From positions 1 through 64,000 of the forward strand of contig JAKVBU010000015.1 of assembly GCA_022446885.1 (NCBI GenBank): a stretch of DNA of 64,000 bases, written 5' to 3'. The translations under genes and the position numbers were made by a program. Positions 50,836 to 59,351 of this stretch are shown here, one piece after another. Source of the DNA: Phycisphaerales bacterium. GTDB lineage: Bacteria; Planctomycetota; Phycisphaerae; Phycisphaerales; SM1A02. Every line of letters starts with the position of its first letter. Positions within the stretch are counted from its first letter, which is position 1. Below the pieces are notes generated by a model that worked only from the letters and a program-made list of their open reading frames with translations, was not told the DNA's origin and did not search any database.

Positions 50836-52119
50836 ATGATTACCAGACGAACCGCAGCCAAAGCAGCCGCCACAGCCACCGCCTTCCCATGGATAATGAC
50901 CCGCGGCGGCCTCGCCGGCACATCTACCTCTGCCAATGACACGCTGGGAATTGGCGTTATCGGCTTTGGCATCCGCGGCCGCAATCTGACACGGCCACTG
51001 CTGGAGCGCAGCGACACCCGAATCGTTGGCGTCTGCGACGTTGCTGGCCCTCGTCTCGTCAACGCGATGCGGATGGTCGAGGAGAAGCAGGGTGAACCCT
51101 GCGCCGCCTGGCTCGACTTCGAGGAAATGCTCGATCATCCAAGCCTCGACGCCGTCATCATTGCCACCCCTGACCACCAGCATGCCTTCGAAGCCGTGCA
51201 TGCAGCCAACGCCGGTAAGCACATCTACTGCGAAAAGCCCCAGACGCTCACGGTGCCCGAAGGCCGCGCCATCTGCGACGCCGTCGCCCGGAACAACGTG
51301 ACGTTCCAGACCGGCTCTCAGCAACGCAGCGAGTACGGCCACAAGTTTGCTACCGCTGTTGAGGCGGTTCGAAACCAACGCATAGGACGGCTCACCCACA
51401 TTGACGTGGGCATCGGCGATCCGCCCGTACCCTGCGACCTCCCCGACGAAGAGACCCCTGCCGGATACGACTGGAACCGCTGGCTGGGACAATCGCCCCT
51501 GAGAGGCTTCCATCACGAGCTGTGCCCGGTAGGTGTGCACGGTCACTATCCCGCATGGCGCCGCTACCGCGAATACTGCAACGGGCCCTTTGCCGACTTC
51601 GGTGCTCATCACTACGACATCGCCCAGTGGGGGATGAACGCAGATCACACAGGGCCGACCCGCATCATCGTTCCGGCGAGAAGTGCCGATGGCACGATGC
51701 CCAAGCGTGGCCTGGTGCTGGAATACGCCGACGGTGTCAAGGTCAACCATGGCGGGCGAAACGGCATCACATTCCACGGCTCAGATGGGCACATCTGGGT
51801 TGATCGGGGCGGCCTCGAAGCGAGCGATGAAGCGATGCTCAAAGACCCGCGAGGCACGGGCGAAATCGCCATCCCGCGACACCGCAGCCATCTTGACGAT
51901 TGGATCAACTGCATCAAGACCGGCGGCACACCGGTCGCAAACGAAGAGGTTGGTCATCGCACGGCAAGCATGAATGAGCTGGCTGTGATCGGCTACGAGG
52001 CCGGTGAGTCACTGACTTGGGATCCTCAAGCAGAGCGATTCGAAGGGGATAACGCCTCGGTCGGAAACGCGAGGCTCAGCAGACCAGTGCGAGATGGCTG
52101 GCAAGTACAAGGCACCTGA
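50836..52119 (+). CDS. Tat-exported Gfo/Idh/MocA family oxidoreductase
   Basis: 427 residues. The Tat-type start MITRRTAAKAAATATAF precedes the NAD loop IGVIGFGIRGRNL, VIIATPDHQHAFEAVHAANA, the family motif YCEKPQTLTVPEGR, and FGAHHYDIAQWGMNADH in the substrate domain. It is more distant from the pair at 672-3352 than they are from each other. It stands alone. The 141-bp gap before it shows nothing clear. The substrate is unknown. Confidence 0.94.
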   Translation: MITRRTAAKAAATATAFPWIMTRGGLAGTSTSANDTLGIGVIGFGIRGRNLTRPLLERSDTRIVGVCDVAGPRLVNAMRMVEEKQGEPCAAWLDFEEMLDHPSLDAVIIATPDHQHAFEAVHAANAGKHIYCEKPQTLTVPEGRAICDAVARNNVTFQTGSQQRSEYGHKFATAVEAVRNQRIGRLTHIDVGIGDPPVPCDLPDEETPAGYDWNRWLGQSPLRGFHHELCPVGVHGHYPAWRRYREYCNGPFADFGAHHYDIAQWGMNADHTGPTRIIVPARSADGTMPKRGLVLEYADGVKVNHGGRNGITFHGSDGHIWVDRGGLEASDEAMLKDPRGTGEIAIPRHRSHLDDWINCIKTGGTPVANEEVGHRTASMNELAVIGYEAGESLTWDPQAERFEGDNASVGNARLSRPVRDGWQVQGT

Positions 52120-52167
52120 CCTCTACCTCTGAACGACTGCTGGTGCAGCCCGATCTGACCCGGCAGA

Positions 52168-52596
52168 TCAGTCTTGCGGCGGCGGTTTGCGATCAAAGAT
52201 GATCGCTGGGTATCTCTTAGTGTCCCTCAGGTGCAGCTTGCCGGTCATGAAGATCGCAAACCCGCTGACGCCCTCGGGGTCCTCCTGCATGACACGTGCA
52301 TGCATGGGGCCCCAATCCCAATTGATGGTCACGCCTCCAGCGTCTCCGGTCCAATGACCTCTGAGCCGCAGCGTCCTGTTGGTCTGCAACTTGTGCACCC
52401 TCATGCGTGCGGTGCGATCGGGCCTCAGTTCGAGGGTCACTTCTACACCAGTGGGGTTCGAATCGACTGTCTTGTCCAGCACCCAAACGCCAGCAGGATC
52501 ATCGAGACTGCCACACCCTCCGAACAGAGCGACACCGATTGCCAACATGATTGTTTGCACACATCGGGCCGATGGCCATCTCAATACTGCTCCCAT
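52168..52596 (-). CDS. Small lipoprotein of unknown function (paralogue of 54512-54958)
   Basis: 142 residues from ATG 52596 with AGGAGG 6 nt upstream. The signal ends in a lipobox GVALFGGCGS. The mature part opens with DDPAGVWVLDKTVDSN and carries beta strands (GVEVTLELRPDRTARMRVHK, TLRLRGHWTGDAGGVTINWD). It resembles the lipoprotein at 54512 in the GxWVxDK opening and the strand order. It is probably a small lipocalin-like beta fold, but no family is recognised. Confidence 0.85.
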   Translation of the reverse strand: MGAVLRWPSARCVQTIMLAIGVALFGGCGSLDDPAGVWVLDKTVDSNPTGVEVTLELRPDRTARMRVHKLQTNRTLRLRGHWTGDAGGVTINWDWGPMHARVMQEDPEGVSGFAIFMTGKLHLRDTKRYPAIIFDRKPPPQD

Positions 52597-52657
52597 CAGA
52601 ACCTCCTGCCTCTCAAGGCGATTTCTTCGCAATCTGGAAGATCACCCCTGATGGAAC

Positions 52658-53608
52658 TCAGGTCATCACATCGACGATCCCCGCCACGCCCAACAGGCAA
52701 CTCAAAATACCATTGAGGGTGAAGAAGGTCAGGGCCATCTTCGAGGTGCCCCAGCGGTGCACGGTCAGGTGTTCAACCAACAACAGTCCTGCTGCTGCAA
52801 TTGCCGCAATCAGAAAGGCCGTTCCAAGCCGCTCGTCGGACCACCATGCACAGATCAACAGCGCGGCTGCCGCAGTATGCAGTGCTCGACTGCACCACAG
52901 AGCGTTACGTACGCCCAACCGCGATGGCATCGAGTGCAGCCCCTGGGCCACGTCGGTTCGCACATCCTGTAGGGCGTAGATCACATCGAACCCCGCCACC
53001 CAGCAGAGCACCATGCATGCCAGCAGCCACAGAGCCTGCCCCTGCACAAGTGACTCTGGGTCAACTGCAAGTGCCGCTGCAGGAACACTCAGGGCCAACG
53101 ACGCACCCAACCAAAGATGGCACATGAACGTGAATCGTTTGAACAGGCCGTAGGCGCAGATCCACGCGAGTACGGGCACACTCAGGACTAGCGGCCAGAA
53201 GTTCTCAAGCACAATCCAGAAGCCCAAACAAACGGCTTCAAACGCACAAACGGACAGGACCCACCCCATCAGATAGGCCCGTGTGGAAGCCGTTCCAGCG
53301 GCCAGAGGTCGACTCGCCGTGCGTGGGTTTGCAGCATCAAGATGGCGATCGAGCAGGCGATTCGAGAGCATCGCGGCGGTGCGGGCGCTCACCATGGCTG
53401 CCACCACCAGCATGGCGGCCCACACCAGTTCGGAACCGGCAACGGGCGGCTCTCCGCTCACAGGCCACGCCGCCATGGCTGCTGCGAGCAGGGCGAACGG
53501 CAGGGCGAAGACGCTGTGGGCGATCTTGATGTCGCCCGCCATCGCCGGCAGTGGGGTCACTCGCCGATCAACTCCTTTGCTCCCGGTTGTGGCGGATGCC
53601 TGCGCCAT
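52658..53608 (-). CDS. UbiA-type prenyltransferase (UbiA/MqnP-like)
   Basis: 316 residues from ATG 53608; GTG 53629 would add 7. There are eight or nine membrane helices. Both Asp-rich motifs are present: NRLLDRHLDAANPRTASRPL (NxxxDxxxD) and DVRTDVAQGLHSMPSRLG (DxxxD). The first cytoplasmic loop, DIKIAHSVFALPFALLAA, is typical of 4-hydroxybenzoate or futalosine-pathway prenyltransferases in quinone synthesis. No other quinone genes flank it, so the aromatic substrate is not fixed. Confidence 0.93.
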   Translation of the reverse strand: MAQASATTGSKGVDRRVTPLPAMAGDIKIAHSVFALPFALLAAAMAAWPVSGEPPVAGSELVWAAMLVVAAMVSARTAAMLSNRLLDRHLDAANPRTASRPLAAGTASTRAYLMGWVLSVCAFEAVCLGFWIVLENFWPLVLSVPVLAWICAYGLFKRFTFMCHLWLGASLALSVPAAALAVDPESLVQGQALWLLACMVLCWVAGFDVIYALQDVRTDVAQGLHSMPSRLGVRNALWCSRALHTAAAALLICAWWSDERLGTAFLIAAIAAAGLLLVEHLTVHRWGTSKMALTFFTLNGILSCLLGVAGIVDVMT

Positions 53609-53789
53609 GACGGCACTGTATCGATTCACCGCGGCGGCTCGTGCCGTGGGATAGATGCGTGGTCGGCTGTGAGGGCGTCAGGGCAGCCCTGATGCCGACT
53701 GGAAAAAAGTCTCGGTCTAGGCGCATGGCGGGTGACCTGTCGTCTTTCTGTAATGAACACACGCCTCAATTTTTACAGGAGACCCTCCC

Positions 53790-54422
53790 ATGAACTGCAA
53801 AGAGACACTTCATCGTTTTACAGGCACGCTGGTGGCCCTTGCCGCCTCAGTCTCGGCCGCTCAGGCCGCACAGCAAGGTGAGTGGACAGATGTCCGGATC
53901 TCAGCCGCAGCAGATGATCGACCAGCCGCAGTTCTTCGAGGTGATAGCGAACTCAACGGTTCAAGCTTCAAGCCGGTGCAATATCGGTTTCGCTCCTCCT
54001 TTCACGTCGAAAATGGCAAGCGGTTGGTTCTGGTGTCCACGTTGGAGGCACTTGAGTACGGAGGGGACTACACCTGGCTCAAAATGCCCATGAAGCGAAC
54101 AGTGCTCTACACCGCGCCCCACGGTAAGGGGATCGTTGACTTTGAGACCGACATGCCGGCCTGGATGTATGAGCGAATCCAACGGCCGGTCCTGCCAGGT
54201 TCGGCCCACCTTGGGCTGCTCGACTGGACACGCAGTAATGACAACGAGTTTGTGACCTTCTGGGGCGATCAGTGGGGTAGCGATCGAACGGCGCTGTCTT
54301 ACTTCGCCCAAGTGGGCTATCGAGTGAAACTGGTTGATATCCAGATGTCATCACCAATCAACGGCAACAGGTACCGTCGTTCTCCCGGTCGGGGTTGGAG
54401 GGGTGGGCCACGGCGCCGCTGA
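53790..54422 (+). CDS. Secreted protein of unknown function
   Basis: 210 residues; an AGGAG site precedes the ATG. A Sec signal peptide (FTGTLVALAASVSAAQA) is followed by a beta-rich domain (DVRISAAADDRPAAVLRGDS, YRFRSSFHVENGKRLVLVST) and a C-terminal Arg/Gly-rich tail (YRRSPGRGWRGGPRRR). No family is recognised. The basic tail suggests contact with an acidic surface polymer (inference). It is followed by a strong 16-bp hairpin. The 181-bp gap upstream shows no clear promoter motif. Confidence 0.85.
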   Translation: MNCKETLHRFTGTLVALAASVSAAQAAQQGEWTDVRISAAADDRPAAVLRGDSELNGSSFKPVQYRFRSSFHVENGKRLVLVSTLEALEYGGDYTWLKMPMKRTVLYTAPHGKGIVDFETDMPAWMYERIQRPVLPGSAHLGLLDWTRSNDNEFVTFWGDQWGSDRTALSYFAQVGYRVKLVDIQMSSPINGNRYRRSPGRGWRGGPRRR

Positions 54423-54441
54423 GCACGGCGTTGAAACACAA

Positions 54442-54480
54442 CACCTGCCACTGTCCGTTCATCGCGGACAGTGGCAGGTG
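54442..54480. terminator. Strong 16-bp bidirectional hairpin
   Basis: CACCTGCCACTGTCCG pairs perfectly with CGGACAGTGGCAGGTG around a 7-nt loop. It lies between two convergent genes and works as a terminator for both strands; the U-tract is weak on both sides. Confidence 0.7.
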
Positions 54481-54511
54481 CTATTTCAGGCGATTGACAG
54501 TCTTCGGTCGC

Positions 54512-54958
54512 TCAGGATCGCTTGAGGGTGATCGGTGGGTCGCCGGGATCGTTCTGCATGGTCATGGTCGAGCCACTGATGGTGCCCTCGATGGATCGCT
54601 GCCGATTGCCGTCACTCACCGTAATCTTGATGGCATTGCCGCCAGAACTCCAGGTGCCCGTCGTGGTCTCCGACTCGCCCATCAAGGAGATGGACACTTC
54701 GGCAGCCCCGCCGGACTTGAGCGTGACGGTGAACTTCATCTGATCAAGCATTGGCCCGATCATCTGCTCGGCCATCTCTGCCTGCGGACCACCGGCGGCC
54801 TTGGCTTTCGCGATCATCGCCTTGGATGTCGCTTCCTTGTCGATGACCCAGGTGCCCTCAGGCCCTGACCCGCCACATCCAGAAATGGTGAGCATGGCTA
54901 TGAAGCTGACGGTCAGAATTGAGATCATGGCGAATGTGCGGCGAGTGATCTGTGACAT
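54512..54958 (-). CDS. Small lipoprotein of unknown function (paralogue of 52168-52596)
   Basis: 148 residues from ATG 54958 (GGAG upstream; a longer frame lacks support). The signal ends in a lipobox AMLTISGCGG. The mature part starts GPEGTWVIDKEATSKAMI, then has an amphipathic Ala/Lys helix and beta strands (MKFTVTLKSGGAAEVSISLM, AIKITVSDGNRQRSIEG). It shares the C-G-x-GxWVxDK opening with the other lipoprotein. The function is unknown. Confidence 0.85.
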   Translation of the reverse strand: MSQITRRTFAMISILTVSFIAMLTISGCGGSGPEGTWVIDKEATSKAMIAKAKAAGGPQAEMAEQMIGPMLDQMKFTVTLKSGGAAEVSISLMGESETTTGTWSSGGNAIKITVSDGNRQRSIEGTISGSTMTMQNDPGDPPITLKRS

Positions 54959-55217
54959 GAGGTCTAGGTCTCCTTTGGCTGGGTGAGTATGGCTGCCCTG
55001 TTGACTCCGGACATGTCGAGCATAGCGGCTGTGCTCAATCAGGAACTCGAACTCACATGTCGCAGGCAAGGGCAAGCAAGGCCGCAGTCAGGAACACAGA
55101 CATCGATCGAACGTAGGAAGTCCGCGAACGGCCACCTCAGTTGTACTCAGTGTCGGGGCCTGTGGGGCACACATGCCTGACTGCGGTTGATCTTGCCCAC
55201 CGGCTATCCTGCCCACC

Positions 55218-56735
55218 ATGGCCAAGCCCAAGACCGCCATCACGCCCACGAGAGATGAGAATTACCCGGAGTGGTACCAACAGGTCGTGCGGCGAGCCGA
55301 TCTGGCTGAGACCTCGCCGGTACGTGGCTGCATGGTGATCAAGCCATGGGGCTGCTCGCTGTGGGAGAACATGCAGCAGGGCCTCGACGGCATGTTCAAG
55401 GCCACCGGGCACCGCAATGCCTACTTTCCACTCTTCATTCCCAAGCGCTTTCTTGAGAAGGAAGCCGAGCACGTAGAGGGCTTCGCCAAGGAGTGCGCGG
55501 TTGTCACGCACCATCGCCTTGAAGCGGGCCCCGACGGCGGGCTGGTTCCTGCAGGTGAATTGGAAGAGCCACTGGTTGTTCGGCCAACGAGCGAAACGAT
55601 CATCGGCGATGCCTTCAGCCGCTGGATCGAGTCGTATCGAGATCTGCCGCTGCTGATCAATCAGTGGGCCAATGTCGTGCGATGGGAGATGCGTACACGA
55701 CTGTTCCTTCGAACCGCGGAGTTTCTCTGGCAGGAGGGCCACACGGCCCACGCCACTGCCGACGAAGCCATGGCCCACACGCACAAGATGCTCGGCGTCT
55801 ATCAGGAATTCGCCGAGCGATTCATGGCCATGCCGGTGCTGACGGGATCAAAGACGGCCGGGGAGCGATTCCCCGGAGCGGTCGAGACGCTCTGCATTGA
55901 AGCGATGATGCAGGACCGAAAGGCGCTTCAGGCGGGCACCAGCCATTTCCTCGGGCAGAACTTCGCCAAGGCACAAGACATCACCTATCAAAGTGATCAG
56001 GGCCAACTCGAACACTGCTGGACGACCAGTTGGGGTGTGAGCACTCGTCTCATCGGCGCCATGATCATGTGCCACGGTGATGATGACGGCATCATCTGCC
56101 CACCGAGACTCGCGCCAGCGCATGTTGTGATTCTGCCCATCACGGGCCGCAGCGAGACGCCCGAAGCCATTCACAACTACTGCCGCAAACTCGCCGATGA
56201 TCTGCGGGTGCAGCCCTATCACGGTCGTCATCTGGAAGTGGAAGTAGACGAACGTGACCTGCGTGGTGGCGAAAAGAACTGGCAGTGGGTGCGCCGGGGC
56301 GTTCCCATTCGCCTCGAGGTCGGGCCGCGAGACATGGAAGCAGACAGCGTGTTCATGGCTCGTCGAGACAGGCCGGCGAAGGACAAGGTGTCAGTGGGGC
56401 GAACCGAGTTCCTCTCGAGTATCACCCAGACCCTTGATGAGATGCAGCAGGGCCTCTTTGACCGGGCCCTTGCCTTTCGTGAAGCCCACACCGCTGTGAT
56501 CGACTCGGAAGAGGCGTTCCGCGAGTGGTTCACCGCGCCAAAGGGAGAGCCGACGCCACCTCATGGCGGCTTCGCATTGACGCACTTCTGTGGCGATGAG
56601 GGCATCGAAGCGAAGATCGCTGATGAGCTGGGCGTCACCGTGCGATGTGTGCCCTTCGGCGACGATGAACCGGGCACATGCCCATTCAGTGGAAAGCCCA
56701 GCCCCAAACGAGTGGTGTGGGCGAAGGCTTACTAG
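55218..56735 (+). CDS. proS: Prolyl-tRNA synthetase (archaeal/eukaryotic-like type)
   Basis: 505 residues. Class II motifs: YFPLFIPKRFL (motif 1 side), VVRPTSETIIGDAFSRWI and RWEMRTRLFLRTAEFLWQEG (motif 2), GTSHFLGQNFAKA, HGDDDGIICPPRLAPAHVVI (motif 3 and anticodon domain). It ends in KRVVWAKAY, the C-terminal Tyr typical of the archaeal/eukaryotic (type 3) form, and lacks the bacterial INS editing domain. It attaches proline to tRNA-Pro. The 259-bp gap upstream, shared with the divergent lipoprotein, shows no T-box or other recognised leader. Confidence 0.97.
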   Translation: MAKPKTAITPTRDENYPEWYQQVVRRADLAETSPVRGCMVIKPWGCSLWENMQQGLDGMFKATGHRNAYFPLFIPKRFLEKEAEHVEGFAKECAVVTHHRLEAGPDGGLVPAGELEEPLVVRPTSETIIGDAFSRWIESYRDLPLLINQWANVVRWEMRTRLFLRTAEFLWQEGHTAHATADEAMAHTHKMLGVYQEFAERFMAMPVLTGSKTAGERFPGAVETLCIEAMMQDRKALQAGTSHFLGQNFAKAQDITYQSDQGQLEHCWTTSWGVSTRLIGAMIMCHGDDDGIICPPRLAPAHVVILPITGRSETPEAIHNYCRKLADDLRVQPYHGRHLEVEVDERDLRGGEKNWQWVRRGVPIRLEVGPRDMEADSVFMARRDRPAKDKVSVGRTEFLSSITQTLDEMQQGLFDRALAFREAHTAVIDSEEAFREWFTAPKGEPTPPHGGFALTHFCGDEGIEAKIADELGVTVRCVPFGDDEPGTCPFSGKPSPKRVVWAKAY

Positions 56736-56784
56736 TCTCAAGTCTCAGTCAAAACGCACAGTCGGACCAGTGGTAACCAGTGCC

Positions 56785-57786
56785 TCAAGCACTTGTTGTC
56801 GGCTGGGCATGAACAAGCGACGTGCCTGGCGACAGATGCACCTCTATCGAGCCCGCACAGGCCGGAATCAGCGCCGTTCGACCGCGGGCAATTGGAGTGC
56901 CGTCGATCTCTGCCGCCCCAGCCACGCACATGATGACTGAGGGGGAATTGAGGTCAGGTCGTGTCCAACGCCCACCAGCCGAGTCGATGCGAGCCATCGT
57001 GAATTGATCCGTCTTGGCGATGAGGTGCTCGCATGTGTCATCACGCAGGGCCTGCGTCGGCTCTACAAGCGGCGGGGCCGCAGCTGGATCAATACAGGCA
57101 AGCGCCTGCTCCACGTGAATGGCTCGGTCTGTTCGGCCCCAGTCGTACACTCGAAAAGTGGTGTCGCTAGTCGTTTGCACCTCAGCCACGAGCACACCTG
57201 CGCCCAGGGCATGGCAGGTGCCGCTGACAAGGGTGTGGCAATCGCCTACGCGAGCGGGCACGCTGCGGAGTAGATCGACAATCGAACCATCTGTGACGGC
57301 TGCGGTCAGCGCCTGGGCACTGGTGCCCGGCTGCAGGCCTGCGTGAATCAAACTGCCCGCGTCTGCATCCAGCACCAGCCACGCTTCGGACTTGAGGTGA
57401 TCGCCTTCATGACGGGCAACCCAGGCGTCGTCAGGGTGCACCTGAACGCTGAGGTTTTCGCGGGCATCCAGAAACTTGATCAGCAGAGGAAAACGCTGCT
57501 GGGCATTCAAGGAGCAAGCGCCCATGAGGGCTTGCTCATGCGACTCGACAAGGTGCCGAAGCGACATGCCTTTGCAGGGGCCTTGGTCGACGATGGATGA
57601 GGGCCCCCCGTCGGGCAGGTCAGCCAACTCCCACGACTCCCCGATGGGCTCAGATTCGGGCAGGTGTTTGCCCCATTCGGCAAGCTTGCGCCCACCCCAC
57701 ACCTTGGGAACGAGGATCGGTTCAAAGGTCAATGCCCCTGGCAGGTCGCCAGAACGGGCACTTGATGATGTCGCTTGGGGATTCAC
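56785..57786 (-). CDS. Type I mannose-6-phosphate isomerase-like protein
   Basis: 333 residues from GTG 57786; an ATG at 57822 would run into the divergent gene. Family features: LTFEPILVPKVWGGRKLAEW, GESWELADLP, FPLLIKFLDARENLSVQVHP with the zinc-site Gln-x-His and DD, and GTCHALGAGVLVAEVQTTSD with the second His. These fit cupin-type phosphomannose isomerases, which interconvert mannose-6-phosphate and fructose-6-phosphate. It probably feeds GDP-mannose for surface polysaccharide. It diverges from 57810 with a 23-bp gap. Confidence 0.9.
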   Translation of the reverse strand: MNPQATSSSARSGDLPGALTFEPILVPKVWGGRKLAEWGKHLPESEPIGESWELADLPDGGPSSIVDQGPCKGMSLRHLVESHEQALMGACSLNAQQRFPLLIKFLDARENLSVQVHPDDAWVARHEGDHLKSEAWLVLDADAGSLIHAGLQPGTSAQALTAAVTDGSIVDLLRSVPARVGDCHTLVSGTCHALGAGVLVAEVQTTSDTTFRVYDWGRTDRAIHVEQALACIDPAAAPPLVEPTQALRDDTCEHLIAKTDQFTMARIDSAGGRWTRPDLNSPSVIMCVAGAAEIDGTPIARGRTALIPACAGSIEVHLSPGTSLVHAQPTTSA

Positions 57787-57809
57787 CGCAGGCAGGGTAG
57801 AGTGAGGCC

Positions 57810-58346
57810 ATGTCCAGTGCATCCAGATGGCTGATGCTGATCACCTGTGCATGTGTTGCTTGTGCGACCAATGCCGATGTGGTGATCGACATGCCTCCTC
57901 CGCCGCAGCCGAGCGTTGCGTCTGAGGCCCAAGAGGCAACAGCGGCAGATGCCCGCAAGCAAGAAGTGGCACCTCGAGTGCCCGCCGCGTTGGTTCGGTT
58001 TGCAGACAGGGCGCAGGCTCAGGACAGCGCGGGCAACCCTCGTGGTGTGGATGTGCCATCCGTCTGGACGTCGTCCACCTCTGTTTCGTTGGGGGATTTC
58101 TCTCCCTATGGCGGCGACTGGTATGACCAATACAACTGGGGCTGGCCGGGCATCTGGGCAATTCAGCCTCTGTATTGGGGCGGCGGCTGGGGTGGAGGCT
58201 GGGCCTGCCCGCCGCGGGGCCCTTGGGGCGGAGGCTGGTCTGGGGGGTGGGCCGGCAACGGCGTGTCCCTACAGGTCGGTGGCGCAAGGGGCTGCTTCAG
58301 CGGCGCCGCGGCCGTGAATCTGCGACTAGGGAATTGGGGTTGGTGA
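57810..58346 (+). CDS. Secreted Gly/Trp-rich protein of unknown function
   Basis: 178 residues. The signal peptide (WLMLITCACVACATNA) may be a lipoprotein type. A Pro/Ala/Gln-rich linker is followed by an aromatic Gly-rich part with repeated GGGWGGGW and GGGWSGGW units and Tyr/Trp pairs (YDQYNWGWPGIWAIQP). No family is recognised. Such composition is found in surface-layer and adhesion proteins. It shares the 23-bp divergent gap with the manA-like gene. Confidence 0.75.
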   Translation: MSSASRWLMLITCACVACATNADVVIDMPPPPQPSVASEAQEATAADARKQEVAPRVPAALVRFADRAQAQDSAGNPRGVDVPSVWTSSTSVSLGDFSPYGGDWYDQYNWGWPGIWAIQPLYWGGGWGGGWACPPRGPWGGGWSGGWAGNGVSLQVGGARGCFSGAAAVNLRLGNWGW

Positions 58347-58384
58347 TCGCCTGAGGGGGGCAGCAACGTGCACGCGTTGGCCCC

Positions 58385-58870
58385 TCAGATGCGCATGCCA
58401 GTGCAGCGGACTTCAAAGATCATCTGATCCTTGATCCAGCCTTGGGCGTCGCAACTGAATCGTCGTCGCTGGAACTTGTCCTCTGTCACCATCAGCACCA
58501 ATTGATCGCCGGGGACGACCTGCCCGCGAAACGTGCAATTGTCCACGCGGGTGAACCCGAGGAAGCCCTCGTTGTCGCGTCCGTCATGTACGAGCCGGTA
58601 CTGATAGAGCACGCTGCTGAGCTGCGCCGCAGCCTCGATCATGATGACGCCCGGCAGGAGTGGTCGCCCTGGAATGTGGCCTTCCACCCAGAACTCATCA
58701 TCGCGGACATCCTTGACGCCCACAGCCCACGATCGGGCGTCGTCCATCGTGACGATCCGGTCCAGATGCCGCATGGCGCCACTCTGGGGCAGGAAAGCAT
58801 CCAGATCAGCCGGCGCAAGAAGCGTCTCGCTCAGGTTGACAGCGGACAAATCGATCAGCGGATCAGGCAT
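58385..58870 (-). CDS. 3-hydroxyacyl-ACP dehydratase-like protein (FabZ/FabA hotdog)
   Basis: 161 residues from ATG 58870 (MPDPLIDLS); the longer start at 58924 or 58981 is possible and no ribosome site decides it. The hotdog fold shows AMRHLDRIVTMDDARSWAVG, then EGHIPGRPLLPGVIMIEAAA with the catalytic His and Glu, LGFTRVDNCTFRGQVVPGDQ and FEVRCTGM. FabZ dehydrates 3-hydroxyacyl-ACP in fatty-acid elongation, though stand-alone copies may serve other lipid pathways. Confidence 0.88.
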   Translation of the reverse strand: MPDPLIDLSAVNLSETLLAPADLDAFLPQSGAMRHLDRIVTMDDARSWAVGVKDVRDDEFWVEGHIPGRPLLPGVIMIEAAAQLSSVLYQYRLVHDGRDNEGFLGFTRVDNCTFRGQVVPGDQLVLMVTEDKFQRRRFSCDAQGWIKDQMIFEVRCTGMRI

Positions 58871-59001
58871 GGGAGGCGGATCATCGAGGGCAAGAGCGGC
58901 CACGTCAACAGGGCAACTGCCCATGATTGCGCTTGCGGGCGCAACAACGCCTGCAGTCGGGGGACCGACTCCAGGCGTCATCGACGTTCAGATGTGGAGG
59001 C

Positions 59002-59178
59002 TCAGCCGTCGCGGGAGTCCAAAACGGCCTTACGGACGTCTTGAGCCGCGTTCTTGATCTCCTGCATGCTCTTGCGGACGCGTGTACCGGCGGCCTTGTT
59101 GCCACCTGCGCACTTGGCGACGTCCTCTTCGCATGAAGCGACCAGACGCTTGAGTTCCTCATATGCCTGCATGGTCAT
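59002..59178 (-). CDS. Hc1-like histone mini-protein
   Basis: 58 residues, too short for a usual length cut-off. ATG 59178 is preceded by GGAG at 7-nt spacing. The sequence runs MTMQAYEELKRLVASCEEDV, then AKCAGGNKAAGTRVRKSMQE, then IKNAAQDVRKAVLDSRDG. The GGNKAAGTRVRKxMQEIK block is the hallmark of planctomycete and chlamydial Hc1 histone-like proteins, basic helices that bind DNA or RNA non-specifically. It has two Cys not usual in the family. It stands between fabZ-like and purB. Confidence 0.88.
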   Translation of the reverse strand: MTMQAYEELKRLVASCEEDVAKCAGGNKAAGTRVRKSMQEIKNAAQDVRKAVLDSRDG

Positions 59179-59351
59179 GCCAGATCTCCAAATAGTGGGG
59201 GCCGTTTTCGGACCCGGACCATGGCAAGTATCGGCCCGCAGGCCGGTTCATGGCCGGAATTCGAGCGAAAAAGGGCGGTCGGGGGCCGGCTGTTCGGCAT
59301 TTGTGAGGTATTTTGGCTTGAAATCGCCCCGGAAGGCGGTCATTTGGGCCT

